From: Deltaproteobacteria bacterium
Lineage (GTDB): Bacteria; Desulfobacterota; Syntrophia; Syntrophales; JACQWR01
Length of the DNA stretch: 43,886 nucleotides
Direction of reading: 5' to 3'
Assembly: GCA_026388415.1 (NCBI GenBank)
Contig: JAPLJV010000060.1
Span: 1 to 43,886 of the forward strand
The notes under the pieces are model-generated. The model was not told where the DNA came from. It searched no databases and saw nothing but the letters and a program-made list of their open reading frames with translations. Below, piece after piece: positions 17,107 through 26,580 of the stretch; within the stretch, counting starts at the first letter, position 1; each line of letters begins with the position of its first letter. A program made the position numbers and the translations under genes.

Positions 17107-17868
17107 ATGAAAAAGTACCGGAATAAATCTCCCGAAGAGGTGATTAAATTAGTGACGATAGAAATTATTGAGCGTGCCATAAAACTGGGAGCGAAAAATA
17201 ACCGTTCGATATTTATCAGTAAAACCTCCGGCGGCAAGGGAGTTGCCGTGCAGATGTTAAATCCCCAAACAAAGGAAGGGAGGGAAAATTTAGAAAAGTT
17301 TTTTCGCCCCGTAAGAAGGCACTATACAATTTCCGGGCTGGGGTCTCCGGAAGAACCGAATGCGATCAATTGGCGAGTCCTTAACCTTCCGTTCGGCAGG
17401 AGAGTTTTGCTTGTATTTCAGGGCATCGTATCTTACCTGCTGAAAGGAACTCCCCGGAAAAACATATTTTGCCGCTGGATGGGTGTGCATATTGGGAAAG
17501 GTACGGAAATAATGCAGATGGTCTGGTTTGACCACTTCCGTCCGGAGCTGATTTTTATCGCTGATAATACTCTCCTGGGGGCGTTGAGCCGGCTTACGGT
17601 TCATATTTATGAAGGCAATGGTAAATTCCGCTATGGACTGATTGAAATAGGCAGCAATTGTAAATTGGCCTCAGGCACCGGAATTGGACCAATACAGATT
17701 GGAGATAACGTAAGAACCATGCCGGGGACTACACTTTCTCCTTATTTCTCTAAAATAAAATCCGGATCTGTGGTTGGCTGGGATACACCGCATGTAAAAG
17801 AACTCCAGCAAGAAGAAGTTCCGATGTTGGAGGATATTCAGGAAACATCAGGTTCTTCATCCTTATAA
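17107..17868 (+). CDS. Unassigned protein with left-handed beta-helix (hexapeptide acyltransferase-like) C-terminal half
   Basis: A 253-residue soluble protein. The N-terminal 70 residues are charged and helical and match nothing I know. The middle holds a hydrophobic stretch (GRRVLLVFQGIVSYLLKG). The C-terminal half shows loose hexapeptide turns such as MGVHIGKGTEI, LIFIADNTLLG, LIEIGSNCKLASGTGIGPI and IQIGDNVRTMPGTTLSP, which suggests a left-handed parallel beta-helix as in LpxA/CysE-type acyltransferases. No obvious catalytic histidine loop is seen. The ATG at 17107 has aaagga upstream; an ATG at 17059 is an alternative. Possible roles are sugar or envelope acyl transfer, but this is weak inference. 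Confidence 0.6.
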   Translation: MKKYRNKSPEEVIKLVTIEIIERAIKLGAKNNRSIFISKTSGGKGVAVQMLNPQTKEGRENLEKFFRPVRRHYTISGLGSPEEPNAINWRVLNLPFGRRVLLVFQGIVSYLLKGTPRKNIFCRWMGVHIGKGTEIMQMVWFDHFRPELIFIADNTLLGALSRLTVHIYEGNGKFRYGLIEIGSNCKLASGTGIGPIQIGDNVRTMPGTTLSPYFSKIKSGSVVGWDTPHVKELQQEEVPMLEDIQETSGSSSL

Positions 17869-17905
17869 CGGGCCTGTATTTGCCGCATAATTAGTAATGT
17901 AGAAA

Positions 17906-18556
17906 TCATCCCATTGATCGAGGTTCGATATTTTCCTGTCTTAAAAAATGGCGCCGGTAAAAAGCCAGCTCCGCGATGGAAGCCTGCAGGTCATAGTAGG
18001 CATCGTGACGGGTTCCCGCAGCCGGCAGAACCGCCTCGGGAAAATATTTTCGGACGATATCCGAATTCTCTTTTTCAAATTCAATATCAGGGTGGATCCG
18101 CTGCCATTCCAACTTGAAGGAGGTTACATCAAGATGGCGGTAATGGAGCCTGCTCCGGAAACGGGGGAGAAAGTGGTGCACCAGCCACCAGTCGGCATGG
18201 ATGCTGTTACCTGCCAGGAAAGGCCTCTCCCTTTCGTTCGCTGCCGGAGGACCGACAACCGCATCTACATAGGCGGCAAGCTGGTTGTCCGCTTCGGCAA
18301 GATCTACTGCCAATTCAGAGCGACATGCAATAACCAGGTCCGGGAGATTTTGCTCGACCCATGGGCTCGGTTTTTCACCCATCAGCAGCCGGACGGGCAA
18401 TATTACATCATTTACCTGAGGAACAACGCGTCGCAATGAAGCATCCGTAATCAAAGCGGAAACTTGAAGCAGTTGCGCCCTCTCCAGATCGAGGTCTGAA
18501 TATTCCGTATCGAACCAGATATAAAAATCGGCCCCTTTTTTGCTATTATCTGACAT
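17906..18556 (-). CDS. Oligoribonuclease-like DEDDh 3'-5' exonuclease
   Basis: Exonuclease of the DEDDh superfamily, closest in pattern to Orn, which degrades two- to five-base RNAs and pGpG. Visible motifs: Exo I YIWFDTEYSDLDLERAQLL (D-T-E), Exo II around GNSIHADWWLVHHFLPR with HYRHLDVTSFKLEW, and Exo III HDAYYDLQASIAELAFYRRHF (H-x4-D), all in the Orn order. At 216 residues from the ATG at 18556 it is longer than E. coli Orn (about 180) through an insertion near residues 50–110. The frame is open back to a GTG at 18628. It is convergent with the beta-helix gene. Orn itself is the best guess; a related DEDDh exonuclease is possible. Confidence 0.8.
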   Translation of the reverse strand: MSDNSKKGADFYIWFDTEYSDLDLERAQLLQVSALITDASLRRVVPQVNDVILPVRLLMGEKPSPWVEQNLPDLVIACRSELAVDLAEADNQLAAYVDAVVGPPAANERERPFLAGNSIHADWWLVHHFLPRFRSRLHYRHLDVTSFKLEWQRIHPDIEFEKENSDIVRKYFPEAVLPAAGTRHDAYYDLQASIAELAFYRRHFLRQENIEPRSMG

Positions 18557-18579
18557 TTTGCTCAATCTCATTTGCAGTG

Positions 18580-18595
18580 CCGGGATAATTCCCGG
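18580..18595. repeat. Perfect palindrome upstream of the Orn-like gene
   Basis: ccgggataattcccgg is a 16-base sequence with six-base arms and a four-base centre, located 24 bases before the chosen start of the exonuclease gene. It could be an operator or a hairpin in the leader RNA. Nothing in the sequence identifies a binding protein. Confidence 0.4.
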
Positions 18596-18808
18596 ATGTT
18601 TGGACCAGTGGCTTAAGAAAATCTTCACTCATAACGACGATGACAAATTGGCTGAGACATTGCTTGTAAGGGATCGAAGTATAGGGGGGCTATTTTTGCT
18701 TGTCAATGGATATTTTAACTGACTGGGTGGCCAGAAACGTTACTATTGACATCCGCAATTATTTCCATTACCCCTGTTGCCGGAAATGAAAACAGGTGGA
18801 GGAGAATA

Positions 18809-20479
18809 ATGATGCTGGGCCATAAGCGTATTGCTCGGAAAATAATTATTGTAGGTGGCGTCGCCGGCGGCATGTCCGCCGCTGCCAGACTGCGGCGTCT
18901 TGCTGAGGAAGCGGAAATTATTGTCTTTGAAAAAGGGGAATATATCTCCTTTGCCAATTGCGGCCTGCCTTACTACATTGGCGGTGTAATCAAAGACCGG
19001 GCGGCACTGATAATACAGACTCCCGCCGCTTTTTCCAAGCAATTCCAAGTTGATGTGCGCGTAGCTCATGAGGTTCTGTCCCTTAATCGGGCAGCAAAAA
19101 AAATAATGGTAAAGGATTTAGCCTCAGAACGGATCTACGAGGAGAGCTATGATAAGCTGATTTTGGCACCCGGCGCAGAACCATTGCGGCCCCCATTGCC
19201 GGGGATAGAGCACGAAAAAATCTTCACGTTGCGCACGCTCGGCGATACCGATAAAATTCGGGATTTCCTTGAGAACAATAAACCTAAAACCGCGCTTGTC
19301 GTCGGAGGCGGCCCCATCGGATTGGAAATGGCCGAAAATCTGGCGGAGGCAGGACTTCAGATAACCCTTGCCGAGGCCCTGCCGCAGGTAATGAATACTG
19401 CGGATATGGAAATTGCCGCCCTGATCCATAAAAATCTGCGAGAAAGAGGAATAGCACTTTGTTTGTCTAACGGTGTAAAATCCTTTGCCGATAACGCCGG
19501 TAAAGTTGTTACCTTACTGACAAGTGGACGGGAAATTGTGACGGATTTGGTCATCTTTGCCGTGGGGGTAAGGCCGGAAACAAAGCTGGCCACGGAAGCT
19601 GGTTTGGCTGTCGGCCGGGGGATCAGTGTCAACGAATTCCTGCAGACATCCGATGAAGATATCTATGCCATCGGCGACGCCATAGAATTTATGAACCCCC
19701 TGACGGGTAAGAAATATGTTGCGGCCCTTGCCGGTCCGGCTAACAAACAGGGCAGAATGGTGGCGGATAATATTGTCGAAGGAAATAACAAAAAATATTA
19801 CGGTACGTTAGGTACGGCGGCAGTAAAAATATTTGCCGTGACGGTGGCCGTTACCGGCCTTACGGCCAAAGTGCTGGATGCCGAACAGATACCTTATGAA
19901 TCGGTAATCATTCATCCCGGCAGCCACGCCGGCTATTATCCCGGCGCTTCCGCCATTACTCTCAAACTTCTTTTCTCGCCGACCGACGGCAAAATTCTGG
20001 GGGCGCAGGCGGCAGGTTTGGAAGGTGTGGACAGGAGCATTGACGTGATCTCGGCTTACATCTCAAAGCAAGGTACGGTTTATGATTTGACAAGTTACGA
20101 GCATTGTTATGCACCACCCTATTCCTCCGCCAAGGACGCAGTGAACATGGCCGGGTTTGTGGCAGAAAATGTGTTGTCGGGCAAAGTGAAAACGATAAAT
20201 TGGAACAAGATTGCCTCGATGGGCGACGATGTTTTCCTGCTCGACGTGAGAACGGCCGAAGAGTGCCAGCGTGGTATGGTCAGCGGCGCCGTTAATATCC
20301 CCCTGGATGATTTGCGGGCACGGCTCGGCGAGGCGCCGCAGGGCAGTAAGATCGCCGTATACTGCGGCGTGGGCATTCGTTCCTATGTGGCCGTGAGAAT
20401 TTTGATGCAGAAAGGTTATGAAGAAGTATATAATTTGTCAGGCGGCTTTATGACCTATAGCATTCTTCAAGAACAATAG
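18809..20479 (+). CDS. CoA-disulfide reductase / NAD(P)H-polysulfide-type flavoprotein with C-terminal rhodanese domain
   Basis: A 556-residue fusion. Residues 10–440 are a FAD/NAD(P)H-dependent disulfide reductase: VGGVAGGMSAAARLRR binds FAD, the single redox cysteine is in SFANCGLPYYIGG, VVGGGPIGLEMAENL binds NAD(P)H, and AIGDAIEF closes the FAD site. Residues 470–555 are a rhodanese domain with LDVRTAEECQ and the catalytic cysteine in VYCGVGIRSY. Such fusions reduce CoA disulfide, CoA persulfide or polysulfide, and are common in anaerobes handling sulfur. The ggtggaggag site serves the ATG at 18809 or the adjacent one at 18812. It is a single gene between Orn-like and surA, convergent with surA. 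The exact substrate is not visible. Confidence 0.9.
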   Translation: MMLGHKRIARKIIIVGGVAGGMSAAARLRRLAEEAEIIVFEKGEYISFANCGLPYYIGGVIKDRAALIIQTPAAFSKQFQVDVRVAHEVLSLNRAAKKIMVKDLASERIYEESYDKLILAPGAEPLRPPLPGIEHEKIFTLRTLGDTDKIRDFLENNKPKTALVVGGGPIGLEMAENLAEAGLQITLAEALPQVMNTADMEIAALIHKNLRERGIALCLSNGVKSFADNAGKVVTLLTSGREIVTDLVIFAVGVRPETKLATEAGLAVGRGISVNEFLQTSDEDIYAIGDAIEFMNPLTGKKYVAALAGPANKQGRMVADNIVEGNNKKYYGTLGTAAVKIFAVTVAVTGLTAKVLDAEQIPYESVIIHPGSHAGYYPGASAITLKLLFSPTDGKILGAQAAGLEGVDRSIDVISAYISKQGTVYDLTSYEHCYAPPYSSAKDAVNMAGFVAENVLSGKVKTINWNKIASMGDDVFLLDVRTAEECQRGMVSGAVNIPLDDLRARLGEAPQGSKIAVYCGVGIRSYVAVRILMQKGYEEVYNLSGGFMTYSILQEQ

Positions 20480-20499
20480 TACGGGGATCAGGGAGATGA

Positions 20500-21459
20500 T
20501 CAAAGTTTGATTTCGATCAGCGACTTTTTGCGCAGCGCGGCCAGCCATTCATCGAATTTTTTCATCATCTTCTGTTCTTCAATGCGTCCCTGAATCTCTT
20601 CGCGCACCTCCTCGATCGGCTTGAGACCGCCACCCCGCTTGTCGAGCGCCCTGATGATATGAAAACCGGCCGGGGACTCAATGATGCCGCTGACCGCGCC
20701 TTTATCCAGAGCAAAAGCGGCTTTTTCCACTTCCGGAAGCACCATCCCCCTCTCGATAAAGCCCAAATCACCGCCGCCGGCGGCTGGTCCCGAGGCAATA
20801 CTGGCCGCCAGGATCTCGAAAGGTTCGCCGTTCTTCAGCCGCCCGCTTATCTCTTCGGCCGCCTTTCTCATCTTTTCCCTGGCCTCACCCCCTGCGTCTT
20901 TGGGCAAAGTGAGTAAAATCTGCTGGATGCGAACCGCTTCCCGGCCTTCATAATCGCTGCGATGAACGCGATAATATTCGCCTATCTCTTGATCCGTCAC
21001 CATCAATCTGGATTTAATCTCCCGCCTTAAGAGACGCATCCGGACCATCTGCTCCCGGACGTCTTTCTTGTAAGCGCTTAATGATAAGCCTTCCTTCGCC
21101 AGCTCTTTGGCTAAATCATCCAAGGCGACGTTCCTGCGGTCAGCCATATCCTTGATCGCCGCCGTCACCTCTTCGTCCTTGACGGAAATGCCGTTTTTTC
21201 TCGCTTCCTGTTCAATTAGACTGGCGTCAATAAGCCTGTTCAGGAAAGCTTTCCTGGATTCGGCGAGGGCCGTATCCCGCTCCGCCCCCTTGTATGTGTC
21301 TTCAATTCTCTTCCGGTAAGGCTCGAAGGCAGTGTTCAATTCCGACAGGATAATAATATCTTCATTGACCACGGCCACAATCCTATCCACAGATTCGGCC
21401 TGCAGCGATGACGCAGCCAGGATTACCGCCAGGAACCATAAACTTATAAATTTCTTCAC
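20500..21459 (-). CDS. surA: SurA-like periplasmic peptidyl-prolyl isomerase/chaperone
   Basis: Envelope chaperone assisting outer-membrane protein folding. After a 20-residue signal peptide (KKFISLWFLAVILAASSLQA) come the SurA N-terminal domain (VDRIVAVVNEDIIILSEL) and a single parvulin domain with VRIQQILLTLP, GGDLGFIERGMVLPEVEKA and GFHIIRALDKR. E. coli SurA has two parvulin domains; the one-domain form (319 residues) is usual in deltaproteobacteria. I use the GTG at 21459, which has a strong aggagggg site and places the signal peptide at the N-terminus; the frame stays open upstream through a repeat-like sequence. It follows mfd on the same strand, a common pairing. Confidence 0.88.
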   Translation of the reverse strand: MKKFISLWFLAVILAASSLQAESVDRIVAVVNEDIIILSELNTAFEPYRKRIEDTYKGAERDTALAESRKAFLNRLIDASLIEQEARKNGISVKDEEVTAAIKDMADRRNVALDDLAKELAKEGLSLSAYKKDVREQMVRMRLLRREIKSRLMVTDQEIGEYYRVHRSDYEGREAVRIQQILLTLPKDAGGEAREKMRKAAEEISGRLKNGEPFEILAASIASGPAAGGGDLGFIERGMVLPEVEKAAFALDKGAVSGIIESPAGFHIIRALDKRGGGLKPIEEVREEIQGRIEEQKMMKKFDEWLAALRKKSLIEIKL

Positions 21460-21530
21460 GCTACCCCCTCCTACCGGCGAATACCCTAAAGGGCACGCGA
21501 GCCGATATCCAGAATTACATAAAAAACTCT

Positions 21531-21557
21531 CAGATTCCTGGTCAAGCCCAGAATGAC
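21531..21557. repeat. Dispersed-repeat-like sequence between mfd and surA
   Basis: The stretch, read on the minus strand as gtcattctgggcttgaccag followed by gaatctg, resembles the short intergenic repeats of the type 'gtcattc…gaatcc' scattered through many proteobacterial genomes. Only one copy is seen here, so the repeat nature rests on resemblance. It lies in the 106-base gap and is translated in the surA frame upstream of the true start. Confidence 0.3.
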
Positions 21558-21565
21558 AAAAAGAT

Positions 21566-24500
21566 TTAAGCCGTCCTTTGCCCCGCATTCAACTGCCTTA
21601 GTATCCCCTTCGCTTCCCTCAATATCTCATTTTCCTTAAGATCGGGCAGGGGAATATATAATTGCAGGTCGCGCGTCAACCTGAGCGCCGGCCATTTTTC
21701 CCGGGCCAGTTTAAGAATCCGGGCCGGATCCACATTGCTCTCCTGATGGAAAGAAACTATCATATTTTTGTTATCATAGCCCATCTTTTTACCACGCAAC
21801 TGTTGCAGAAGATTTTTTATGCCCAGCACCTCCAACAGATTGCTCACCTGAGCAGGAATAAATCCGTAACAATCAGCAAGTTCCTCTTTGATCGCGCCCA
21901 GCTCGGCGTCCGTCTCCGCCATGGACAATCTTTTATAGGTAATCAGACGCTGGCGCATATCGGCCATATATTCTTCCGGGATGAAGGCCGCCACCCCCAG
22001 GTGGATTTCCGGCTTCCGCTCCTCCTTTTGTATCTCCTGCCCCTTGACCTCCCGCAAGGTCTGTTCCATCAGTTCCGTGTAGAGCTCATAACCTACCGCC
22101 GACATTTGGCCTGATTGGGAGGCCCCCAGGATATTCCCGCCGCCGCGGATCTCCAGATCCTGGTAGGAGATGCGGAAGCCGGACCCGTGTTCAGAAAAAT
22201 CCATGATCGCCTGCAGTCTGCGGCGGGCGTCGCTGGAAAGCATCATGCCTTGGGGAATCAGCAAATATGCCTGCCCCTCTTCCTTCGCCCGGCCTACCCG
22301 GCCCTTGATCTGGTAAAGTTGCGCGAGCCCGAACCGGTCGGCGCGATTGATAATGATGGTATTGGCCGTGGGAATATCGAGGCCGGCGCCGATGATCGTC
22401 GTGCATACCAGGACATCGTTATCACCCCGGACAAACCCGGTCATCACCGCCTCAATTTCCTGCGGTTTCATGCGACCGTGCACGACGCTGACCCTCGCTG
22501 CCGGGACAATTTTTTCCACCAAACGCGCCATCGTATATATGGATCGCACGCGGTCATGCAGGAAGAAAACCTGCCCCCCGCGCGCCAGTTCCGCCTCAAT
22601 CGCCCCCTTGATCACTTCTTCGTCAAATTCCATAAGATAGGTTTTAATGGGCAGACGATCTTCCGGAGGGGTGTTGATGACGGTCAGATCGCGGATACCG
22701 GCCATGGATAAATGGAGGGTGCGCGGAATGGGAGTCGCCGTCAGGGTCAGCACATCCACAAGGGTGCGGAGCTTCTTGAGTTTTTCCTTGTGGGCTACTC
22801 CGAACTGCTGTTCCTCGTCTATAACTACCAGGCCCAGATCCTTGAAGTCAATATCCCGCTGTAAAAGGCGATGGGTGCCGAGCACAATGTCCACCGCCCC
22901 TTCCTTGAGCGCCGCCACGATTTTTTGCTGTTCCGCCTTGGTCTTAAAGCGGTTTATGACCTCCACGCGAATCGGCCAGTCCTTTAATCGCCGGGAAAAA
23001 GTCTGATAGTGCTGTTCGGCCAGGATGGTCGTAGGAACCAGCACGGCCACCTGCTTTCCTTCCATGGCAACCAGAAATGCTGCCCGGATCGCCACCTCCG
23101 TCTTGCCGAAACCCGCATCGCCGCAAATCAGGCGGTCCATGGGTTTGGCATCCGCCAGGTCGGCCTCCATATCTTCGATCGCCTTGGCCTGATCCGGCGT
23201 CTCTTCAAATTCAAAACCCGTGCAAAATTCATCATACAATCCGCCGGGCAGGGAGAAAGAATGCCCTTCCAGCACCTGCCGCGCACCGTAGATGGCGGCG
23301 AGTTCCTCGGCCATTTCGCGCACGGACTTCTTGATTTTCTCTTTGACCGCCTCCCAGGAATTGCCGCCCAGCTTGTCCAACTGCGGCAGGTAACCGCTGG
23401 GACCTATATATCTCTGGAGGACGTCGAGACGATAGACGGGGATATACAGCTTATCGCCGCCCTGATACGAAAGCACGAGAAAGTCGTTTTCCAGCCCGTT
23501 GATGCTGAGTTTTTGCAGGCCCCGGTAGAGGCCGACGCCGTGCTCCGTGTGGACGGCATAATCGCCGTCATTAAGCTCGCCGAACGACTGGAGGAAATAT
23601 CCCTCCCGGAGAGGTCTGGTCTTGCGCCGGGCAATCTTTCTGCCGAAGAGCTCCTCTTCCGTCAGCACGACTAATTTCCAGGCCGGCAAATGAAAACCGC
23701 CCGACAGTTTGCCGTCTAAGATGATTACTTTTCCCTGACCATGATGCGGGGGAAGGGGGCTGATTTCAAATCTGTTCCCATGCGTACTGTCCCCAGTCCA
23801 GAACGAAGCCGCAGCACCGTCGCAACTTACCGTCAGGTCATGCTGGGAGAGCAGATGGGCCATGCGCTGCGCCTCTTCCGCCCCGAGGCACAAGAAAACC
23901 ACGAGCGCCCCTTCTGCCACATGCTTTTTCAGATGCTCCACCAGAAAGCCCAGGGGACCGGCCTCGGCTGCGGCATGCAGCTTCCAGTCAGTGCGGTCAA
24001 GCGTATTCCTTTCCGAAATAAACTTTACCTCCCGGCAAGGCACACCCTCCCCCCCGCCACTGCCGCCGGGATGAATGCCGTCAATGAATATTTGCGGATA
24101 ATCTGCCAAGTGCGCCCACAGATCACCGGCGAGCAGATAAGATGATTTTTTTTCGAGGTAAAATGATTCTTCCCGGTCGGCTTTTAACAGGAGGCGATCC
24201 ATTTCATTTTCAATTGCGACTTCCGCCTGCTGCAAGGCGAAGTAATCATCCATAATTAGACAGGCGCCCGGGGGCAGGTAATCAAATAATACCCCTGGCA
24301 ATTCTTCCCGGCCTGCCCCGTCCTGATCGGCGGAGGCGTAGAAAAGCGGCAAAAACAAAGGATTTATGGATGAGGAAAAGCCATCGGCCACGGCCTCCAC
24401 GAGCCGATTTTTTATCAGCGCCGAAAGTTCCAGCTCATTTGCTCGGCGCCTGATATTGGCCACCGCCAACTGCTTAGCGGCGGCGGTAAGGATGATTTCC

Positions 24501-25201
24501 GCGGCCGGGAAGAGTGTAAAATCGCATAATTCTCCGGCCGAACGCTGTGTAGCGGTAGAAAAAATGCGGATAGATTCCAGTTCGTCCCCCAGAAATTCCA
24601 GTCGCAGGGGATTTGCTGCCGTCGTTGGGAAGATGTCCAGGACGCTGCCGCGCACGCCGAATTCCCCTTTTCCCTCCACCAGTGAGACCCGCTTGTATCC
24701 CCCCGCAATTAACTTCTCCACGAGTTGATCTCTGTCCCGCATGTCCCCCAGCGCTATTGTCTCCACGTAATCAAACCAGGCCCGCACCGGCAAAACCATT
24801 TGCATGAGCGCCTGGAGAGGCAGAACAAATACGGCTGTTTTTTTCCGGGAAAGATGACCTAATAGCTCCATCCGCCGCAGCGAGTCGTCGGCCTGAAAAG
24901 AAAACATGTCCGTGGAGCGTACATCCCAGGGAGGATAATAAAATAATTGCTCCTCACCCAGAAAGAAGGCCAAATCCTGATGGACTGCGAGGGCTTCTTT
25001 TTCCGTCGGACTGATCACGAACAAGGGTTGCGCCATCCGGCGGAAAAACCGGGCGAGGATGAAGGCCTTGGCCGCCGACTGGAGACCGCCAATGACTATT
25101 TTTCTCTCCCCGCGACCGACAAGATCGCAGAGTTGCTGGAAAGCAGGATCAATATCAATATTTTGGTTAGTAGTTTTATCCACGTAGTTTTTGCCTGACA
25201 T
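21566..25201 (-). CDS. mfd: Transcription-repair coupling factor
   Basis: An ATP-driven translocase that removes stalled RNA polymerase and recruits UvrA. At 1211 residues it has the full architecture. The UvrB-like N-terminal part spans about 1–400. The CarD-like polymerase-interaction domain (FGELNDGDYAVHTEHGVGLY) is near 540. The SF2 helicase motor has Walker A CGDAGFGKTEVAIRAAF, DEEQ in VVIDEEQQFGVAHKEKLK, TATPIPRTLHLSM and motif VI QIKGRVGRAKEEGQAYLL. A TRCF C-terminal domain follows, about 1060–1200. The ATG at 25201 has a weak ribosome-binding site; a TTG precedes it directly. The 222-base gap upstream holds no gene I can support. It is the first gene of mfd–surA. Confidence 0.97.
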   Translation of the reverse strand: MSGKNYVDKTTNQNIDIDPAFQQLCDLVGRGERKIVIGGLQSAAKAFILARFFRRMAQPLFVISPTEKEALAVHQDLAFFLGEEQLFYYPPWDVRSTDMFSFQADDSLRRMELLGHLSRKKTAVFVLPLQALMQMVLPVRAWFDYVETIALGDMRDRDQLVEKLIAGGYKRVSLVEGKGEFGVRGSVLDIFPTTAANPLRLEFLGDELESIRIFSTATQRSAGELCDFTLFPAAEIILTAAAKQLAVANIRRRANELELSALIKNRLVEAVADGFSSSINPLFLPLFYASADQDGAGREELPGVLFDYLPPGACLIMDDYFALQQAEVAIENEMDRLLLKADREESFYLEKKSSYLLAGDLWAHLADYPQIFIDGIHPGGSGGGEGVPCREVKFISERNTLDRTDWKLHAAAEAGPLGFLVEHLKKHVAEGALVVFLCLGAEEAQRMAHLLSQHDLTVSCDGAAASFWTGDSTHGNRFEISPLPPHHGQGKVIILDGKLSGGFHLPAWKLVVLTEEELFGRKIARRKTRPLREGYFLQSFGELNDGDYAVHTEHGVGLYRGLQKLSINGLENDFLVLSYQGGDKLYIPVYRLDVLQRYIGPSGYLPQLDKLGGNSWEAVKEKIKKSVREMAEELAAIYGARQVLEGHSFSLPGGLYDEFCTGFEFEETPDQAKAIEDMEADLADAKPMDRLICGDAGFGKTEVAIRAAFLVAMEGKQVAVLVPTTILAEQHYQTFSRRLKDWPIRVEVINRFKTKAEQQKIVAALKEGAVDIVLGTHRLLQRDIDFKDLGLVVIDEEQQFGVAHKEKLKKLRTLVDVLTLTATPIPRTLHLSMAGIRDLTVINTPPEDRLPIKTYLMEFDEEVIKGAIEAELARGGQVFFLHDRVRSIYTMARLVEKIVPAARVSVVHGRMKPQEIEAVMTGFVRGDNDVLVCTTIIGAGLDIPTANTIIINRADRFGLAQLYQIKGRVGRAKEEGQAYLLIPQGMMLSSDARRRLQAIMDFSEHGSGFRISYQDLEIRGGGNILGASQSGQMSAVGYELYTELMEQTLREVKGQEIQKEERKPEIHLGVAAFIPEEYMADMRQRLITYKRLSMAETDAELGAIKEELADCYGFIPAQVSNLLEVLGIKNLLQQLRGKKMGYDNKNMIVSFHQESNVDPARILKLAREKWPALRLTRDLQLYIPLPDLKENEILREAKGILRQLNAGQRTA

Positions 25202-25426
25202 CAATTTATTATACCTGGCTCCGATGCATGCACCACCTCGGGCACTCCAGACGACGGTGAGGATAAGTTTTACCGGACAAGCTTGTCAAGATAATTCGGC
25301 AGGGCAGATTGATCCGGAGCATAAGGCTTGAAATAATTACTTTGTTCATGCTATTGCAGACCCGTACCAAAAATCTTAGGGACGATTGGGGAGGTAGCTG
25401 AGTCCCTATCGCCTGCGAGGTAGCCC

Positions 25427-26212
25427 TTGGGAACTTTTAAGATCGCCACCTACAATGTTAACTCCTTACGTTCACGTCTGCATGTAGTTATCCCCTGGCT
25501 GCTGCAGAATCATCCCGATGTGTTCTGCATGCAGGAGACAAAAGTGGAGGACGCAAAATTTCCTGCTGAAGAATTTGAGAAGTGCGGCTATCATGTTACG
25601 TTCCGCGGCACAAAGCAATACAATGGCGTGGCGATAGCTTCCCTGCTGGCGCCTGAGGCGGTGTCCTGCGGTTTTGACGATAGCGGCCCGGCGGATGGAG
25701 AACGCCTGATAAGCTGCACTTTCCCAAGGGTTACAGTCCTGAACACCTACGTCCCCCAAGGCCGGGACAAGGAGAGCCCGCATTTTGCCTACAAGCTGGA
25801 ATGGTTCCGACGTCTGCGGGCTTTCCTGGAAAAATCGGGTTCGCCGGACACCCCGCTCATCTGGTGCGGCGATTTAAACGTGGCGCCGGAAGCCATTGAT
25901 GTCCACGACCCCAAAAGGCTTCTGGGCCATGTCTGTTTCACGCCCGAGGTGTGGGACGCCTTTGCCGATGTTAAAGCATGGGGCCTCTTGGACATTTTCC
26001 GGAAGCATCACCCCGACCAGCCGGGACAATACACTTTTTTTGACTACCGCGTCGCCGGTTCGGTCGCCCGAGGATTGGGTTGGCGGATTGACCATATCCT
26101 GGCCACGCGGCCCCTGGCGGAAAGATCGCTGGGCTGCTCCATTGATCTGAAGCCGAGGCTGGCGGAAAAACCATCCGACCATACAATCATCCTGGCTGAA
26201 TTCGACTTATAA
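25427..26212 (+). CDS. xth: Exonuclease III-type apurinic/apyrimidinic endonuclease
   Basis: A base-excision-repair enzyme that cuts DNA 5' of abasic sites and trims 3' ends. It shows [14 protein letters not shown], the metal-site glutamate in [17 protein letters not shown], the catalytic NTYVPQGRD and [24 protein letters not shown], and the C-terminal [12 protein letters not shown]. The 261 residues match the XthA family. The start is TTG, with gagg 6 bases upstream; homology begins within three codons, so no ATG can replace it. The next gene, a cupin, follows after 16 bases on the same strand. Confidence 0.95.
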   Translation: MGTFKIATYNVNSLRSRLHVVIPWLLQNHPDVFCMQETKVEDAKFPAEEFEKCGYHVTFRGTKQYNGVAIASLLAPEAVSCGFDDSGPADGERLISCTFPRVTVLNTYVPQGRDKESPHFAYKLEWFRRLRAFLEKSGSPDTPLIWCGDLNVAPEAIDVHDPKRLLGHVCFTPEVWDAFADVKAWGLLDIFRKHHPDQPGQYTFFDYRVAGSVARGLGWRIDHILATRPLAERSLGCSIDLKPRLAEKPSDHTIILAEFDL

Positions 26213-26228
26213 AAATGAGGAAAGAAAA

Positions 26229-26570
26229 ATGGAAAAAGACTGCCGTCCCTGGGGGTTTTATGAGGTGCTGTCCGACGAAGCTGATCACAAGGTAAAGCGG
26301 ATCGTCGTTTATCCCGGTCAGCGTTTAAGCCTGCAACGCCATCAAAGACGCGCCGAACACTGGTTCGTCCTCCACGGCACCGGCGTCGTTACCCTGGACG
26401 GGGCAGATCTCAATCTGGCAACCGGTCAGGCCATTGATATTACCCGTGGCGCCTGGCATCGTATCCGGAACCAGGGCTCAGAGGATATGGCCTTTATCGA
26501 GATCCAGACGGGAGATTATTTCGGAGAAGACGATATCGAACGGCTGGCTGACGATTACGGACGCATCTGA
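26229..26570 (+). CDS. Stand-alone cupin of the mannose-6-phosphate isomerase type II C-terminal family
   Basis: A 113-residue single-domain cupin. It carries CRPWGFYEVL, KVKRIVVYPGQRLSLQRHQR, RAEHWFVLHGTG and FIEIQTGDYFGEDDIERLAD, the pattern of the isomerase domain at the C-terminus of bifunctional GMP-type ManC/AlgA proteins, including the metal-binding His and Glu. Here the nucleotidyltransferase part is absent. It may be a phosphomannose isomerase or a related sugar-phosphate isomerase. The gaggaaagaaa site fits the ATG. It is probably co-transcribed with xth, which gives no clue to function. Confidence 0.85.
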   Translation: MEKDCRPWGFYEVLSDEADHKVKRIVVYPGQRLSLQRHQRRAEHWFVLHGTGVVTLDGADLNLATGQAIDITRGAWHRIRNQGSEDMAFIEIQTGDYFGEDDIERLADDYGRI

Positions 26571-26580
26571 CCATTATGTT

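Noticed and set aside
23009-23674. 221-codon open frame opposite mfd
   Set aside because: Antisense to the well-conserved mfd coding sequence; composition is that of a reversed coding frame.
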